Shown here: in pieces, positions 9,075 to 19,300 of the stretch
Numbering within the stretch: position 1 is the first letter of the stretch
How the letters are laid out: the number at the start of each line of letters is the position of its first letter
Assembly: GCA_047973225.1 (NCBI GenBank)
Contig: JBKEBQ010000023.1
Location: forward strand, 1-64,000
Reading direction: 5' to 3'
From: JBKEBQ01 sp047973225
Lineage (GTDB): Bacteria > Bacillota_I > Bacilli_A > Erysipelotrichales > Erysipelotrichaceae
DNA: 64,000 nt
Made by a program: the position numbers and the translations under genes
The notes under the pieces: generated by a model
Database searches by the model: none
What the model was told of the DNA's origin: nothing
What the model saw: the letters and a program-made list of their open reading frames with translations, nothing else

Positions 9075-9596
9075 CTAGTCCCCCTTTTTTGAAACCGTTT
9101 TGGCTGGTATTCCCACCACACTTGTATTTTCTTCAACATCCACTAAAACAACAGCATTTGCGCCAACTTTGGCATTTTTTTTAATAGTGATATCACCCAA
9201 CACTTTGGCACCAGCGCCGATTAATACATAATCTTCAAGGGTTGGATGACGCTTACATATAGCTTTTCCTGTTCCTCCCAAAGTAACACCATGATAAATA
9301 ATACAATAATCACCAATAACAGCCGTTTCACCAATAACAACTCCCGTTCCATGATCAATAAATAATGCTTTTCCTATGGTTGCACCTGGGTGAATCTCAA
9401 TTCCTACCCAATTTCTTGCAAAATTAGAAACAAAACATGCTAGAAAAAATAAATGTAATTTATACAGCTGATGAGCAATTCGATAAAAAAATAATGCTCT
9501 CATATGTGGATATAATAATAATACTTGTAGAAATGATCTCGCAGATGGATCATTTTTTCTAGTATGCTTCACGTTTTGACGAATACCCTTAAACAT
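9075..9596 (-). CDS. cysE: Serine O-acetyltransferase
   Basis: Makes O-acetylserine from serine and acetyl-CoA for cysteine synthesis. The left-handed beta-helix hexapeptide repeats are clear (IHPGATIGKALFIDHGTGVVIGE, then DYCIIYHGVTLGG), with the catalytic DHG and active-site His. At 173 aa it is the short Gram-positive form with a reduced N-terminal helical domain. The final VVGIPAKTVSKKGD lacks an extended C-terminal tail. It is first gene of a cysE-ppaC pair; no T-box or SAM riboswitch was recognised upstream. Confidence 0.92.
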   Translation of the reverse strand: MFKGIRQNVKHTRKNDPSARSFLQVLLLYPHMRALFFYRIAHQLYKLHLFFLACFVSNFARNWVGIEIHPGATIGKALFIDHGTGVVIGETAVIGDYCIIYHGVTLGGTGKAICKRHPTLEDYVLIGAGAKVLGDITIKKNAKVGANAVVLVDVEENTSVVGIPAKTVSKKGD

Positions 9597-9748
9597 AATA
9601 TTTGCTCCTCAACAATATCAATCTCTTTATAACACTTTAACATTATGCCATAAAAGCAATAAAAAAGGTAGTTATAAACAATAATTATCCTGATTCCTTT
9701 TATCAACATAGTCGCTTTTAAATTCATTTTTGTGTCTCAATGTACGTG

Positions 9749-9768
9749 GAAAACGTCAGTTAAAACTG
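9749..9768. repeat. Near copy of the clpB terminator arm and loop
   Basis: GAAAACGTCAGTTAAAACTG resembles GAAAACGCCAGTTAAAATTG at 10284-10303, with 2 mismatches in 20, in the same orientation. The two lie on either side of the IS remnant. The rest of 9597-9927 shows no gene. Confidence 0.5.
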
Positions 9769-9927
9769 ATCCTTACGTCTTAACGATCCTTTTTATATTT
9801 TTACAAGTATATGAAAGCATGATCGGATTTAAACCCTTTCTTTAGAAGCAGTTGGATAAACAACATTGCGATAAGATAATAAACATGAATCCATTCTGAT
9901 GTATTTTCAATATTTTTGAATATGGGT

Positions 9928-10244
9928 TGGGGGTGTGGATAAAAACTTGGACCAATATAATTTGTTTATACTAATCCTAGACTTTGCCTATATTCCATTG
10001 GTCTTCTATAGTTTAACGATTCTTTGATTCTACTATTGTTATACCAAGTAATGTAATTATTAATGATTTCTATAAAGTCTTCAATGCTTATATTTTTATA
10101 ACCATTGCTATAAAACATCTCATTTTTCATTCTTCCGAAAAATCCTTCACATGCGGCGTTATCTGATGAACAACCTTTTTTAGACATGCTCCTTATAAAA
10201 CCGTATTTTTCCATTCTTTCTACCCTAATGTTTACACAAACCAC
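9928..10244 (-). mobile_element. IS3-family (IS150-like) transposase remnant
   Basis: Only the last ~90 residues of the DDE integrase (OrfB) remain: SMSKKGCSSDNAACEGFFGR with the catalytic Glu region, then ITWYNNSRIKESLNYRRPMEYRQSLGL, the usual IS150-group C-terminus. The right terminal repeat survives at 9928, starting TGGGGGTGTGG and followed by a GTGGATAAAAACTTGGACC type inner end. OrfA, most of OrfB and the left end are gone, so it cannot move by itself. Confidence 0.85.
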
Positions 10245-10282
10245 TATATACTATTCCTTTTTTAGAAACTTTAGCGATCAGC

Positions 10283-10312
10283 AGAAAACGCCAGTTAAAA
10301 TTGGCGTTTTCT
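10283..10312 (-). terminator. Stem-loop, probable clpB terminator
   Basis: AGAAAACGCCA (10283-10293) pairs perfectly over 11 bp with TGGCGTTTTCT (10302-10312), 10 nt after the clpB stop. The T stretch is inside the stem rather than after it on the minus strand, so it is slightly atypical. Confidence 0.65.
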
Positions 10313-10321
10313 ACATATTTT

Positions 10322-12877
10322 TTATTTTTTTACATGCACTTGAAAACCATTGTCATAAACAAGCTCTAAAACATCTTCTTTATCAATTCCTAGCTCCAGC
10401 ATCCGCTTCGCAAGTAGCGTTTCAATATGCCTTTGTATATAGCGCTTCATTGGTCGTGCACCGAAAACAGGATCGACACCTTCGCTGGCAATCGCCTGAT
10501 AAACACTAGAATCAACTTCTAAAACAATATCTCGATCTGCCAAACGTGATTGCAATTCTTTTATAAACTTATGTGCAATTGCTTCTAAAACGGTATCATT
10601 CAAAGCATTGAAGACCACAATTTCATCAATTCGATTGATGAATTCCGGTTTGAAGAAACGTTTTACTTCGCTCATATAATTACTTTCCATTTCACTATGA
10701 TTTGCATTGTGGTCAAACGCAAACTGACTTCCCAAATTGCTTGTCAAAATGATAATAGTATTTTTGAAGTCTATTGTTGTCCCTTTAGCATCGGTAATAC
10801 GCCCATCATCTAATATTTGAAGCAAAACATTAAAAACATCAGGATGCGCTTTTTCTACTTCGTCAAACAATACAATAGAATAAGGATTTCTTCTCACTGC
10901 TTCGCTAAGCTGTCCCCCTTCGTCATATCCTACATATCCTGGAGGTGCACCAATCAACCGTGACACGGAATGTTTCTCCATATATTCGCTCATATCAATG
11001 CGAATAATATGTTGTGTAGAATCAAACAATTGTTCTGCCAATGCTCTTGCAACTTCCGTTTTACCAACACCCGTTGGACCAAGGAATAGGAAACTACCAA
11101 TAGGTCGATTCTCATCTTGAATTTGCGCTTTACTTCGTAAGATCGCATCACTCACTAAATCTAATGCATGATCTTGCCCAATGACACGGTTTGCTAATGA
11201 CTGTTTTAGTGTCAATAACTTTTGTCGTTCACCCGCAACCAAACGACTCACTTCAACCCCACTCCATTTGGAAACGATGGAAGCAATTTCCTCTTCACTC
11301 ACGACTTCAGAAATAAGCGAATGCTCCTTTGAACGATTGGATTCTACTTCAATTTTCTTTTCCAGATTTGGAATCGTTTCATATTGTAGTTTTGCGGCAA
11401 CTTCATATCGAGCATCTTTTTGTGCGCTTTCCAAATCCAATTTTGCCTTCTCTAACAACACTTTTGATTTTTTCACTTCTTCAATAACAGCCTTTTCATC
11501 ACTCCAAATCGTATACAACTCATCTTTTTTCGCTTTTAGCTTTTGCAATTCTTCGTGAATATTCTGTAGACGCTGTCGCGCCTTTTTATCTTCCTCACTT
11601 TTCAATGCTGTTTCTTCAATTTCTAGCTGCATTATTTTACGCAATAACTCATCGATTTCTTCGGGAAGCGAATCCATTTCTACGCGCAAATGGGCACAAG
11701 CTTCATCAATTAAATCAATGGCCTTATCAGGTAAAAAGCGATCCGTGATATATCGATTGGATAATACTGCACTAGAAATGATTGCTTCATCAAGGATTTT
11801 TACACCGTGATATGACTCAAATCGTTCTTTTAGCCCACGCAAAATTGCAATCGTATCTTCAACTGTTGGTTCTTGCACTTGAACTTTTTGAAATCGGCGT
11901 TCTAACGCCGCATCTTTTTCAATGTATTTTCGATATTCCGCAAAAGTTGTTGCACCAATACAGCGCAATTCGCCTCTTGCCAACATTGGCTTTAATAAAT
12001 TGGCAGCATCCATACTACCTTCCGTTTTTCCTGCACCTACTAAATTGTGAATTTCATCAATAAAAAGAATAATTTCACCTTGCGCATTTTGTACTTCCTC
12101 AAGCACTGCTTTTAATCTCTCTTCAAATTCTCCGCGGTACTTAGCACCTGCAATCAGGGCGCCCATATCTAATTCGATCAAGCGTTTTTCCTGCAGACTT
12201 GATGGCACATCACCCTTCATAATACGCCATGCAATACCTTCCACAATTGCTGTTTTTCCGACTCCTGGTTCCCCAATGAGGACAGGATTATTTTTGGTTT
12301 TACGAGAAAGAATTTGAATAACACGACGAATTTCATCATCTCGACCGATCACAGGATCAATCTTTCCTTGCTTTACATCTTCAACAAGATTGCGACCGTA
12401 CTTTTCTAAAGCTTCAATTGAATTTTCTGCTGTTTGTGTATCCATTTTTTTACCTCCTCTACGTTTCAATTCCTCATCATAACAAACCGCTTCCTGCAAA
12501 GCGAATTGTTTCACTAACATTTTTGAAATATAAGATTTGTTAAACATCAGCGCCAACCACATTGATGCGCATCCAACATAGGCTTCATCGTGCTTATTGC
12601 TCCATGTAAGCGCCTTGTCATATGTCTTTAAAACAACGGACGATAAGCTAGGCTCCCCTTCACTTTTAGCAATATTTTTAAGTTCTTCTTCAATCAGCGT
12701 TATTGCATCTTGTTTATCAATGTGAAGTCTTTTAAATAAACCCTCTAATACTTCACTTTCAAATAGTACTTTTAAGATATGAATCGTATCTAGACTTGTG
12801 TGTGAATAACCACGACATATCTCAAGTGCCTTCATAAATACTTTTTGAAGGTTTTCTGACATTTTTTCAAAGTTCAT
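10322..12877 (-). CDS. clpB: ATP-dependent disaggregase ClpB
   Basis: Hexameric AAA+ chaperone that threads aggregated proteins, working with DnaK. It has a Clp-N domain (residues 1-145), AAA1 with GEPGVGKT (Walker A Lys208), a coiled-coil middle domain (about 400-525), AAA2 with GPTGVGKT (Lys606), and a ClpB C-terminal D2-small domain ending near GARPMKRYIQRHIE. Length 851 aa is normal for the family. It is monocistronic behind a promoter with two CIRCE operators, so HrcA control is expected. Confidence 0.96.
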   Translation of the reverse strand: MNFEKMSENLQKVFMKALEICRGYSHTSLDTIHILKVLFESEVLEGLFKRLHIDKQDAITLIEEELKNIAKSEGEPSLSSVVLKTYDKALTWSNKHDEAYVGCASMWLALMFNKSYISKMLVKQFALQEAVCYDEELKRRGGKKMDTQTAENSIEALEKYGRNLVEDVKQGKIDPVIGRDDEIRRVIQILSRKTKNNPVLIGEPGVGKTAIVEGIAWRIMKGDVPSSLQEKRLIELDMGALIAGAKYRGEFEERLKAVLEEVQNAQGEIILFIDEIHNLVGAGKTEGSMDAANLLKPMLARGELRCIGATTFAEYRKYIEKDAALERRFQKVQVQEPTVEDTIAILRGLKERFESYHGVKILDEAIISSAVLSNRYITDRFLPDKAIDLIDEACAHLRVEMDSLPEEIDELLRKIMQLEIEETALKSEEDKKARQRLQNIHEELQKLKAKKDELYTIWSDEKAVIEEVKKSKVLLEKAKLDLESAQKDARYEVAAKLQYETIPNLEKKIEVESNRSKEHSLISEVVSEEEIASIVSKWSGVEVSRLVAGERQKLLTLKQSLANRVIGQDHALDLVSDAILRSKAQIQDENRPIGSFLFLGPTGVGKTEVARALAEQLFDSTQHIIRIDMSEYMEKHSVSRLIGAPPGYVGYDEGGQLSEAVRRNPYSIVLFDEVEKAHPDVFNVLLQILDDGRITDAKGTTIDFKNTIIILTSNLGSQFAFDHNANHSEMESNYMSEVKRFFKPEFINRIDEIVVFNALNDTVLEAIAHKFIKELQSRLADRDIVLEVDSSVYQAIASEGVDPVFGARPMKRYIQRHIETLLAKRMLELGIDKEDVLELVYDNGFQVHVKK

Positions 12878-12889
12878 ACCATCACTCCT

Positions 12890-12916
12890 TTAGCACTCTG
12901 ATCATTCAAGTGCTAA
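12890..12916. promoter_or_regulatory. CIRCE operator 1 (clpB, proximal)
   Basis: TTAGCACTC-N9-AAGTGCTAA, one mismatch to the CIRCE consensus, 13 nt before the clpB start. CIRCE is the binding site of the HrcA heat-shock repressor. Confidence 0.88.
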
Positions 12917-12920
12917 CATA

Positions 12921-12948
12921 AGTATAACATACTTTTTAGCAGTGTCAA
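12921..12948 (-). promoter_or_regulatory. clpB promoter
   Basis: On the minus strand -35 TTGACA (12948-12943), 16-nt spacer, -10 TATACT (12926-12921). The -35 lies inside the distal CIRCE and the -10 lies between the two CIRCE copies. Confidence 0.75.
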
Positions 12949-12962
12949 CTGGTGAGTGCTAA
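12936..12962. promoter_or_regulatory. CIRCE operator 2 (clpB, distal)
   Basis: TTAGCAGTG-N9-GAGTGCTAA, one perfect half and one half with two mismatches to the consensus. It overlaps the -35 box. Confidence 0.78.
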
Positions 12963-13220
12963 AAATATTGGTCATGCCTACATCATCACAAATGATAATT
13001 TCCTTTACACTTTTTTCAAGTTCGCCAATACCACTTTAGTACTTTTGATATCGTATCTTAAATTTATATAGACAATATAGGACTTGCGTTTATAAACCTT
13101 TCATACTTCCCGCTATTAATAATGAATCCATACGATCTTTCGTGTTCCCTAGAAAACATTCCATCAAGAATGCAAAAAAACAAATTATGCATCCTATAAA
13201 CATGAAAAGCTTTGCCATGT
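12963..13220. other. Intergenic, no gene seen
   Basis: Gap between the clpB promoter and the terminators of the GH101 gene. No credible ORF or structured RNA was recognised. Confidence 0.5.
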
Positions 13221-13223
13221 AAA

Positions 13224-13253
13224 AAGATTGGAAATCAAATGATTCCCAATCTT
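13224..13253 (-). terminator. Second (distal) terminator of the GH101 gene
   Basis: On the minus strand AGATTGGGAAT pairs with ATTTCCAATCT around a short loop, then TTTTTAC. It backs up the stronger hairpin at 13281. Confidence 0.65.
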
Positions 13254-13280
13254 ATCAAATCCTCTACTTTACACAGTACC

Positions 13281-13307
13281 AAAAAAGGATGCTTTCGCAC
13301 CCTTTTT
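13281..13307 (-). terminator. Rho-independent terminator of the GH101 gene
   Basis: On the minus strand AAAAAGGGTGC-GAAA-GCATCCTTTTTT forms a stem with one wobble pair and a GAAA loop, ending in T6. Confidence 0.8.
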
Positions 13308-13337
13308 GATTCACCATTCTAGAATGCCCGTTTATTT

Positions 13338-16300
13338 TTATATTTGATTTTTCTTTTTAAACGCAGCATACCCCATACCCATCATTGCTAGTAATAACAT
13401 CATATATAGAGAAATGGTATTACTTGTATCATAGGCACCTACACCATCTGGATCAGTTGATGGATCAACGGATGGTTGTTCTGGCGTAACAAGTTCTAAT
13501 TGTGCTAAAGCAGCCTTTAAATCCGTAATCACGCGTTCAATTTCTGTTTGTGTTGCACTTGTATTTTCAAATACCTCTACAGCATTTGTTAATGCTTCAC
13601 TTAGTATCTTCCAAGTATCTGCAGTATATTCTGCCTCTTGCTTTGACTGCGCTTGAACGATAAGAGCTTCTAACTCCGCTTTGCTAACTTTTGTCAATAG
13701 AGATTGTGCTTTTTTCAAGTCTGCTTCTGCCTTATCCACTTCCTCTTGTGTTGCATCTACATTGTCGTTCACCGCTTTTGCATACGTCAATGTATTTGCA
13801 AATCCTTCCCAAGATGCTTGTGTATAATCACCTTCACTCAACGTTTCTGCTTCACTAATTGCTGCTTGTAAAGCCGTTTTGTCCACAACCTCAGGTTCTA
13901 CCACCGGATTGAACTTCACTTCTTCAGCAATAATATAACCTTCTTCTACTGCCTTTACACTCACGCGACTTATCAATGTTTCTCCGTCATAAACGGCTTT
14001 GATTTCATATTCCCCAAATGGTAAGTTTTTAAACTTATAATTACCATTTTCATCTGTAGTAGTTTGCTTAGCACCTAATGCCTTCAATGCAATTCCTCTT
14101 GTAATCGGTGCTATTTCAACGTTCACACCTTCCACTGGTTTTCCAGCATCACTAATATGACCTGCAACGGTTTCTCCGGATGTCGTTGGTGGATCATAAG
14201 AAGTAACTTTTACATTATCTATACAGACTTCATTGGAGCTTCTTGTATTCAAACCAATCGATCCTGAATGCAATGGCATTGTCATCATTTTTTCTTCCAA
14301 TACAAATTCATTATTCACCCAAAGTTTAACAACATTTTCGACAATTTCAACTTTTAGATGAACACTTTTTTCCGCCTTAATCGCAGGTCCTGCATGTCCA
14401 CTGCTCCAAACATTCCCACCAGGTCCCCAATACTCCACAAACCATGTGTCACTAGTGTCTAATGTTCCTACATAAATACGATTATCCATATCATTTGCAC
14501 GAAGTAACACACCCAGCCTAGTTGAATCTTTAGCTGCCTTAAGATCCATCTCCACTGCACCATTTTTAAATTTTGGTGCTGCGCTGTCATATACATTCGT
14601 ATGTCCACCGCCAGCAAATTTAATAGTTGTTGCATTATTTTCAGCTACGATTGTAGTGCTTGTCGTATTGCCTGCTAAATCCTTCCAAGATGTTGTTCCA
14701 TCATCAAAACCATTTACATAATCATAGGTTGATTTTGGCTCTAACATAACATTTTTGACAAGTTTTTTATCCTTTTGAACATCCATTTCTGTACTTAACA
14801 CATCATAACCTTTTTTTGTTGAAACTACTAACATTGTATACTTTCCAGCTTTGATGTTTTCAAATTTGTAATTTCCTTGTTCATCACTCATCGTATCATA
14901 GCCTTGTCTGCCACTTGTGATAATTACATTCGCTTTAGGCATCGCCTTACCAACGGCACTAACCTTTCCACTTGCTGAAGATAACGCATTTTCTAAAGTC
15001 ACATTTTTCATAATTTCAATCGTGTCTTTAGATGACGTTATTTGTTCTGTCTTTCGTTCATAGTATGGACTATCAACAACCATATCCCACGTATCGAAAG
15101 GTACCCCTGCAATTTCATATTTACCGTTATTATCCGTTGTAGTTGTCAACGGTGTAGCATCTACCATGATTTTTACACTAATGTTGGCTAACGCACTTCC
15201 ATTTGTATCACGAACGCTACCTTTAACCACATTACCTATAACTTCTAAATTATCAATTGCTAATTGTAGATCATCTTTTGCTGTATCTACAACTTCTTGC
15301 GTTGCATCAAAATCGTCTAAGACCGTTTTTGCTTTCTCCATAGCACTTGTGAATGTAGTCCATGTCCCTTGTGAATAATTTTCTTCATATAAATCTAAAT
15401 GATCATTATATAACTTCTCTAATGGCGCTTTTTCAACATCAGTTTCATTAATCACTACATTATCCAAAATAATGTCTTTATATCCTCCAAAATTCGTATC
15501 TCCTCCACTTGTTCCTTGATTATCACTCGCTTTATCTGTAGAGTATATACCAAACCAAGATTGACCGCTTTGAGATCCCGTCATTCTAAATTTATACGTC
15601 TTTGCACCATTTGCTGAAATCGTTTCTTCTAATGGAACATAGTCTAGTCCACCTTCATATTCTCCATCGCCAATCATAACACCATATGTACCAGTTGATC
15701 CTACTTCATAATCAAAACTAATATTGTATGTTACACCTGGTTCAAAACGATAATTTTGCGGAATTGTTTGATACAACAACTTACTTCTTTGCGTCAAACC
15801 GTTTGTTTTTACTGACCATTCACCTTCAATAACATCGTCAATTCGTTTATTGTTCCATCCTCGTTGCGTGTATGGTGCATTATATTGCGATAAATGTGTA
15901 CGGTTATCTGTAACCCCTTCAACACCTCCCACAACAAACGGGAATATCCCTTGCGGAACTTCTTCAAAACCTTGTACAAACTTCGTATCGCTCACATTCA
16001 TATTTGATTCATTTTCAAACACACGAATATCATCAAAATAGGTAATGTCTTCACCTTTGTCTCTTTTTAAACGTAACGTCACATCACTTCCATCTTCTGG
16101 AGCGTTAAAGAACACATACATATTTTGGAAGTAACTAGAAGCTGCAACCGTTGCACTTCTTGTATTGTGTGCATATGCTTGAATATAGTTTTTCGCAATC
16201 GAACGCTCTGTATAATTTGAAATTGTTTCACCTTTTACATCAATTTCTAAATACGCCTTGCTGTCACTGCGATTATCTACGCCAACATACGCTGCATATT

Positions 16301-19300
16301 GTTGTCCTGCTTTTAAGCCGCTAAGCGTTTGTTCTAATACAACTTCTTTTTCATTATTGCCAACGGCTAACATCCGATTGTTTGCACTACTAACACTAAT
16401 GTTAGCTGCACTCTTTCCACCACGAATTGTCCAATTGTCTAAATGACCACTGTTAAAGCCTGTGTCAACAAGATGCATTCCTTCACTCCATGACATCGTA
16501 GCGTTTTCCATTGCCGTTTTATAAATAACATATGGTGTACTTGCTTTTGCTTCTAAAGTAACATTTCCATTGATAATTGGTAATGTTTTTTCGTCCTCTT
16601 TACCATCTTCTCCAAGACGGTACACTTTTACATTGCCACTCCATCCTTGTGGAACTTCCCAAGTTGTTGTACCACCTTTTTGGTTCCAATGATAAAGTTT
16701 TTCATCTTCCCTTGCCAATGTCTTTCCATTTTCATCCCAAAACCACGGAATTAGATATTTTTCACCATCCATAATTTTCTTGTCATCAAAGGTCATCGTA
16801 CGTAATTGATAACCTGCCTTATTTAAATCGTTGGATTGTCTTTCAATTACCAATTTATGTTTTGCATCATCAGATTTTAATGTAACTTTCATTTCTGGTG
16901 TCCAAGTATAGCTTTGACCATTATCGGTCATTTCAACCGGCGTCCCATTTTCCCAATTGCTAACTTTAAAATGTTGTACAAATTTTGTAGCTAAATTATC
17001 ATCAAAGAGATTTTCAATATAGCCATCATAATCGTTGCGTCCTTGCCAACCTTCAAAATCACGCATATCATATCCACCAAGTAATGGATTGATTGCAGCG
17101 CCTCCATATTTTGGATAATCGCCAACCCAAGAGTCTTTTTGATGATTCTGAATAAAGCGGATAATATTACTATTGATTCCTTTTGATGTGTATCCACCAT
17201 ATGTTAAATCACTAGCCCAGTGTTGGAATGTTGAATCATACGCAAACGCATGTCCCCACTCACCAGCAAGTCGCCACCCTAAGTTGTTAATTTCTTTTGC
17301 TAATTGTGCACTTGCCCAAGTTTTATTGTCACCAGATTGACCATTGCCCCAAACATCGACATAGATGAAATCAAGATCGTTTTCTTCACCACCCAATGCA
17401 TCATAGAAATCTTTAAACCGATCTGCACGGCCATGTAATAAATCGTAATTTGCATCAATGTTAATTCCTTGATCCAACCAATTCCATCCATACGCGTAAT
17501 TTCCATTTCTTTTCAACAAGCGATCTTCTTCAAAATAAATGGATTCTGGATATGTTTCACTAGCATTTACATGTACCCCAAACGTTGCCCCATAGTCTTT
17601 TCCTTTTTTCAACAAAGTCTTCATATCTTGGGCACCACCAATACGGCTTCCTATATCCGCATAATTCAAGTGTCCGGAGTCATGTCCTTCACTACCATAT
17701 CCTTTTAATAAAATACTTTGTCCTAATCCATCCGTACTTAAGTTTACTTTTTTCACATTATCCAATGTCATTAAGAATGGATTTTGTGCTTGTGAACCAA
17801 AGTTCATAGCTACCCGAATTGCTACTCGATCCGCAACCAACGCAGAGCCAACTGGATCTTTCATAATATCACGATATGCAATCGCGCCATCTTGCCAGTC
17901 TACTTTTGCATCTTCGTTAATATCTCCTGTCAAAGTAACTTTTACACAAGGAAGTTCAGCTTCACTATTTTCTTTACGGTATTCTTCATCTTTTTGATAT
18001 GTCCAATACGTACTGCTAAGACCTACTTGCGTATAACCATTTCTTTTCGTAACTTCCGATGTTATACGTGTCCAGTCTTTGCCTATATCGTTTTCTGAAT
18101 TGCTCCAAATGGATGCACTTAGTGAACTAGTCGATATAAACGCATTTGTATATCCATTGCGTCCCATCGCCAATTGTTCAACACTTGAAAACGTGTCACC
18201 ACTATTGTGCGTATTTGTTGATACAGTAGCTCCAGCAAAGGTTGCATTTGCTTGGTTGCTACGTGCACTAATGATATTGTGTCCTGGGAATTCAATCGTT
18301 TTTACAATTTGATTATCCACAATATCACTAACTTTAAATGTCAATTCATTTCCTTCAACTTTCAATTTTGCAGTGATAACCGCATCGATATTGCTACCTT
18401 CATCTTTTAACGTCATTACATACGTTGCTGTATCTTTCGTTTTAGAAAAATCCACATTTTTTGGGAATAATGCTTTTCCATTAATTTTTATAAAATTAAC
18501 AGGAGTTGTATTTCCATAAAATTTTCGTCCTTCCAATTCATCAAGCATCGTATATCCCAAAACCGTTGGAAATTTATTATTGATTGCTACACTCATTTTA
18601 TCTGAAGCGATCGTTGTTGATGTATCAAATGTAATATCTTCTTCTTTTTCCAATTGAATTGTTCCAACATTGATATCTTGATCTACAACATCAATCGCCT
18701 TCGTAGCCGTTACAAGACCAGCTTTTGAAACAACCAATGTATATTCCCCTGTTGGAATTTTAGGAATTGTAAACGCTCCTTGCGCATTGCTTGTAGTCTT
18801 ATAGTTATCAATAGCAATGCTTGCGTTTTCTAATGGTTGTCCCTCTGGACCCACTACATTTCCACTCACATTTACTTCATAAATTGGTGTCTCTATATAT
18901 TCAGGCTCATATACTGCACCTTTTGTCGTATCCGTCAATGACCATGTGTCTTTTCCGTTATCACTTAAAACAGCACCAGTTCCATCTTTTATCACAACAT
19001 CTTTAAATAAAATGTCTGTAAGGGCATCGCCCCAAGATCCCGCACGCAAATGCAGTGGCGTTTCTTTAAAGCTTTCTAATTCATTCACTATATATGCATT
19101 GCCATCATTCGCAAATGTTCCATTAATCGCTACTTTCAATTCCTTGCCTTTCCAAGAAATGTCCACATTTGTCTCTTCTCCTTGTTGTGGAGCAGCGATA
19201 TTTAATTTACTATAATTTCCCTGACCATTTTCTCTATGTTGATAGAACCAATTACTAGAAGCATCCGTTTCTACCTTAACAAAATTATCATTGTCTATAT

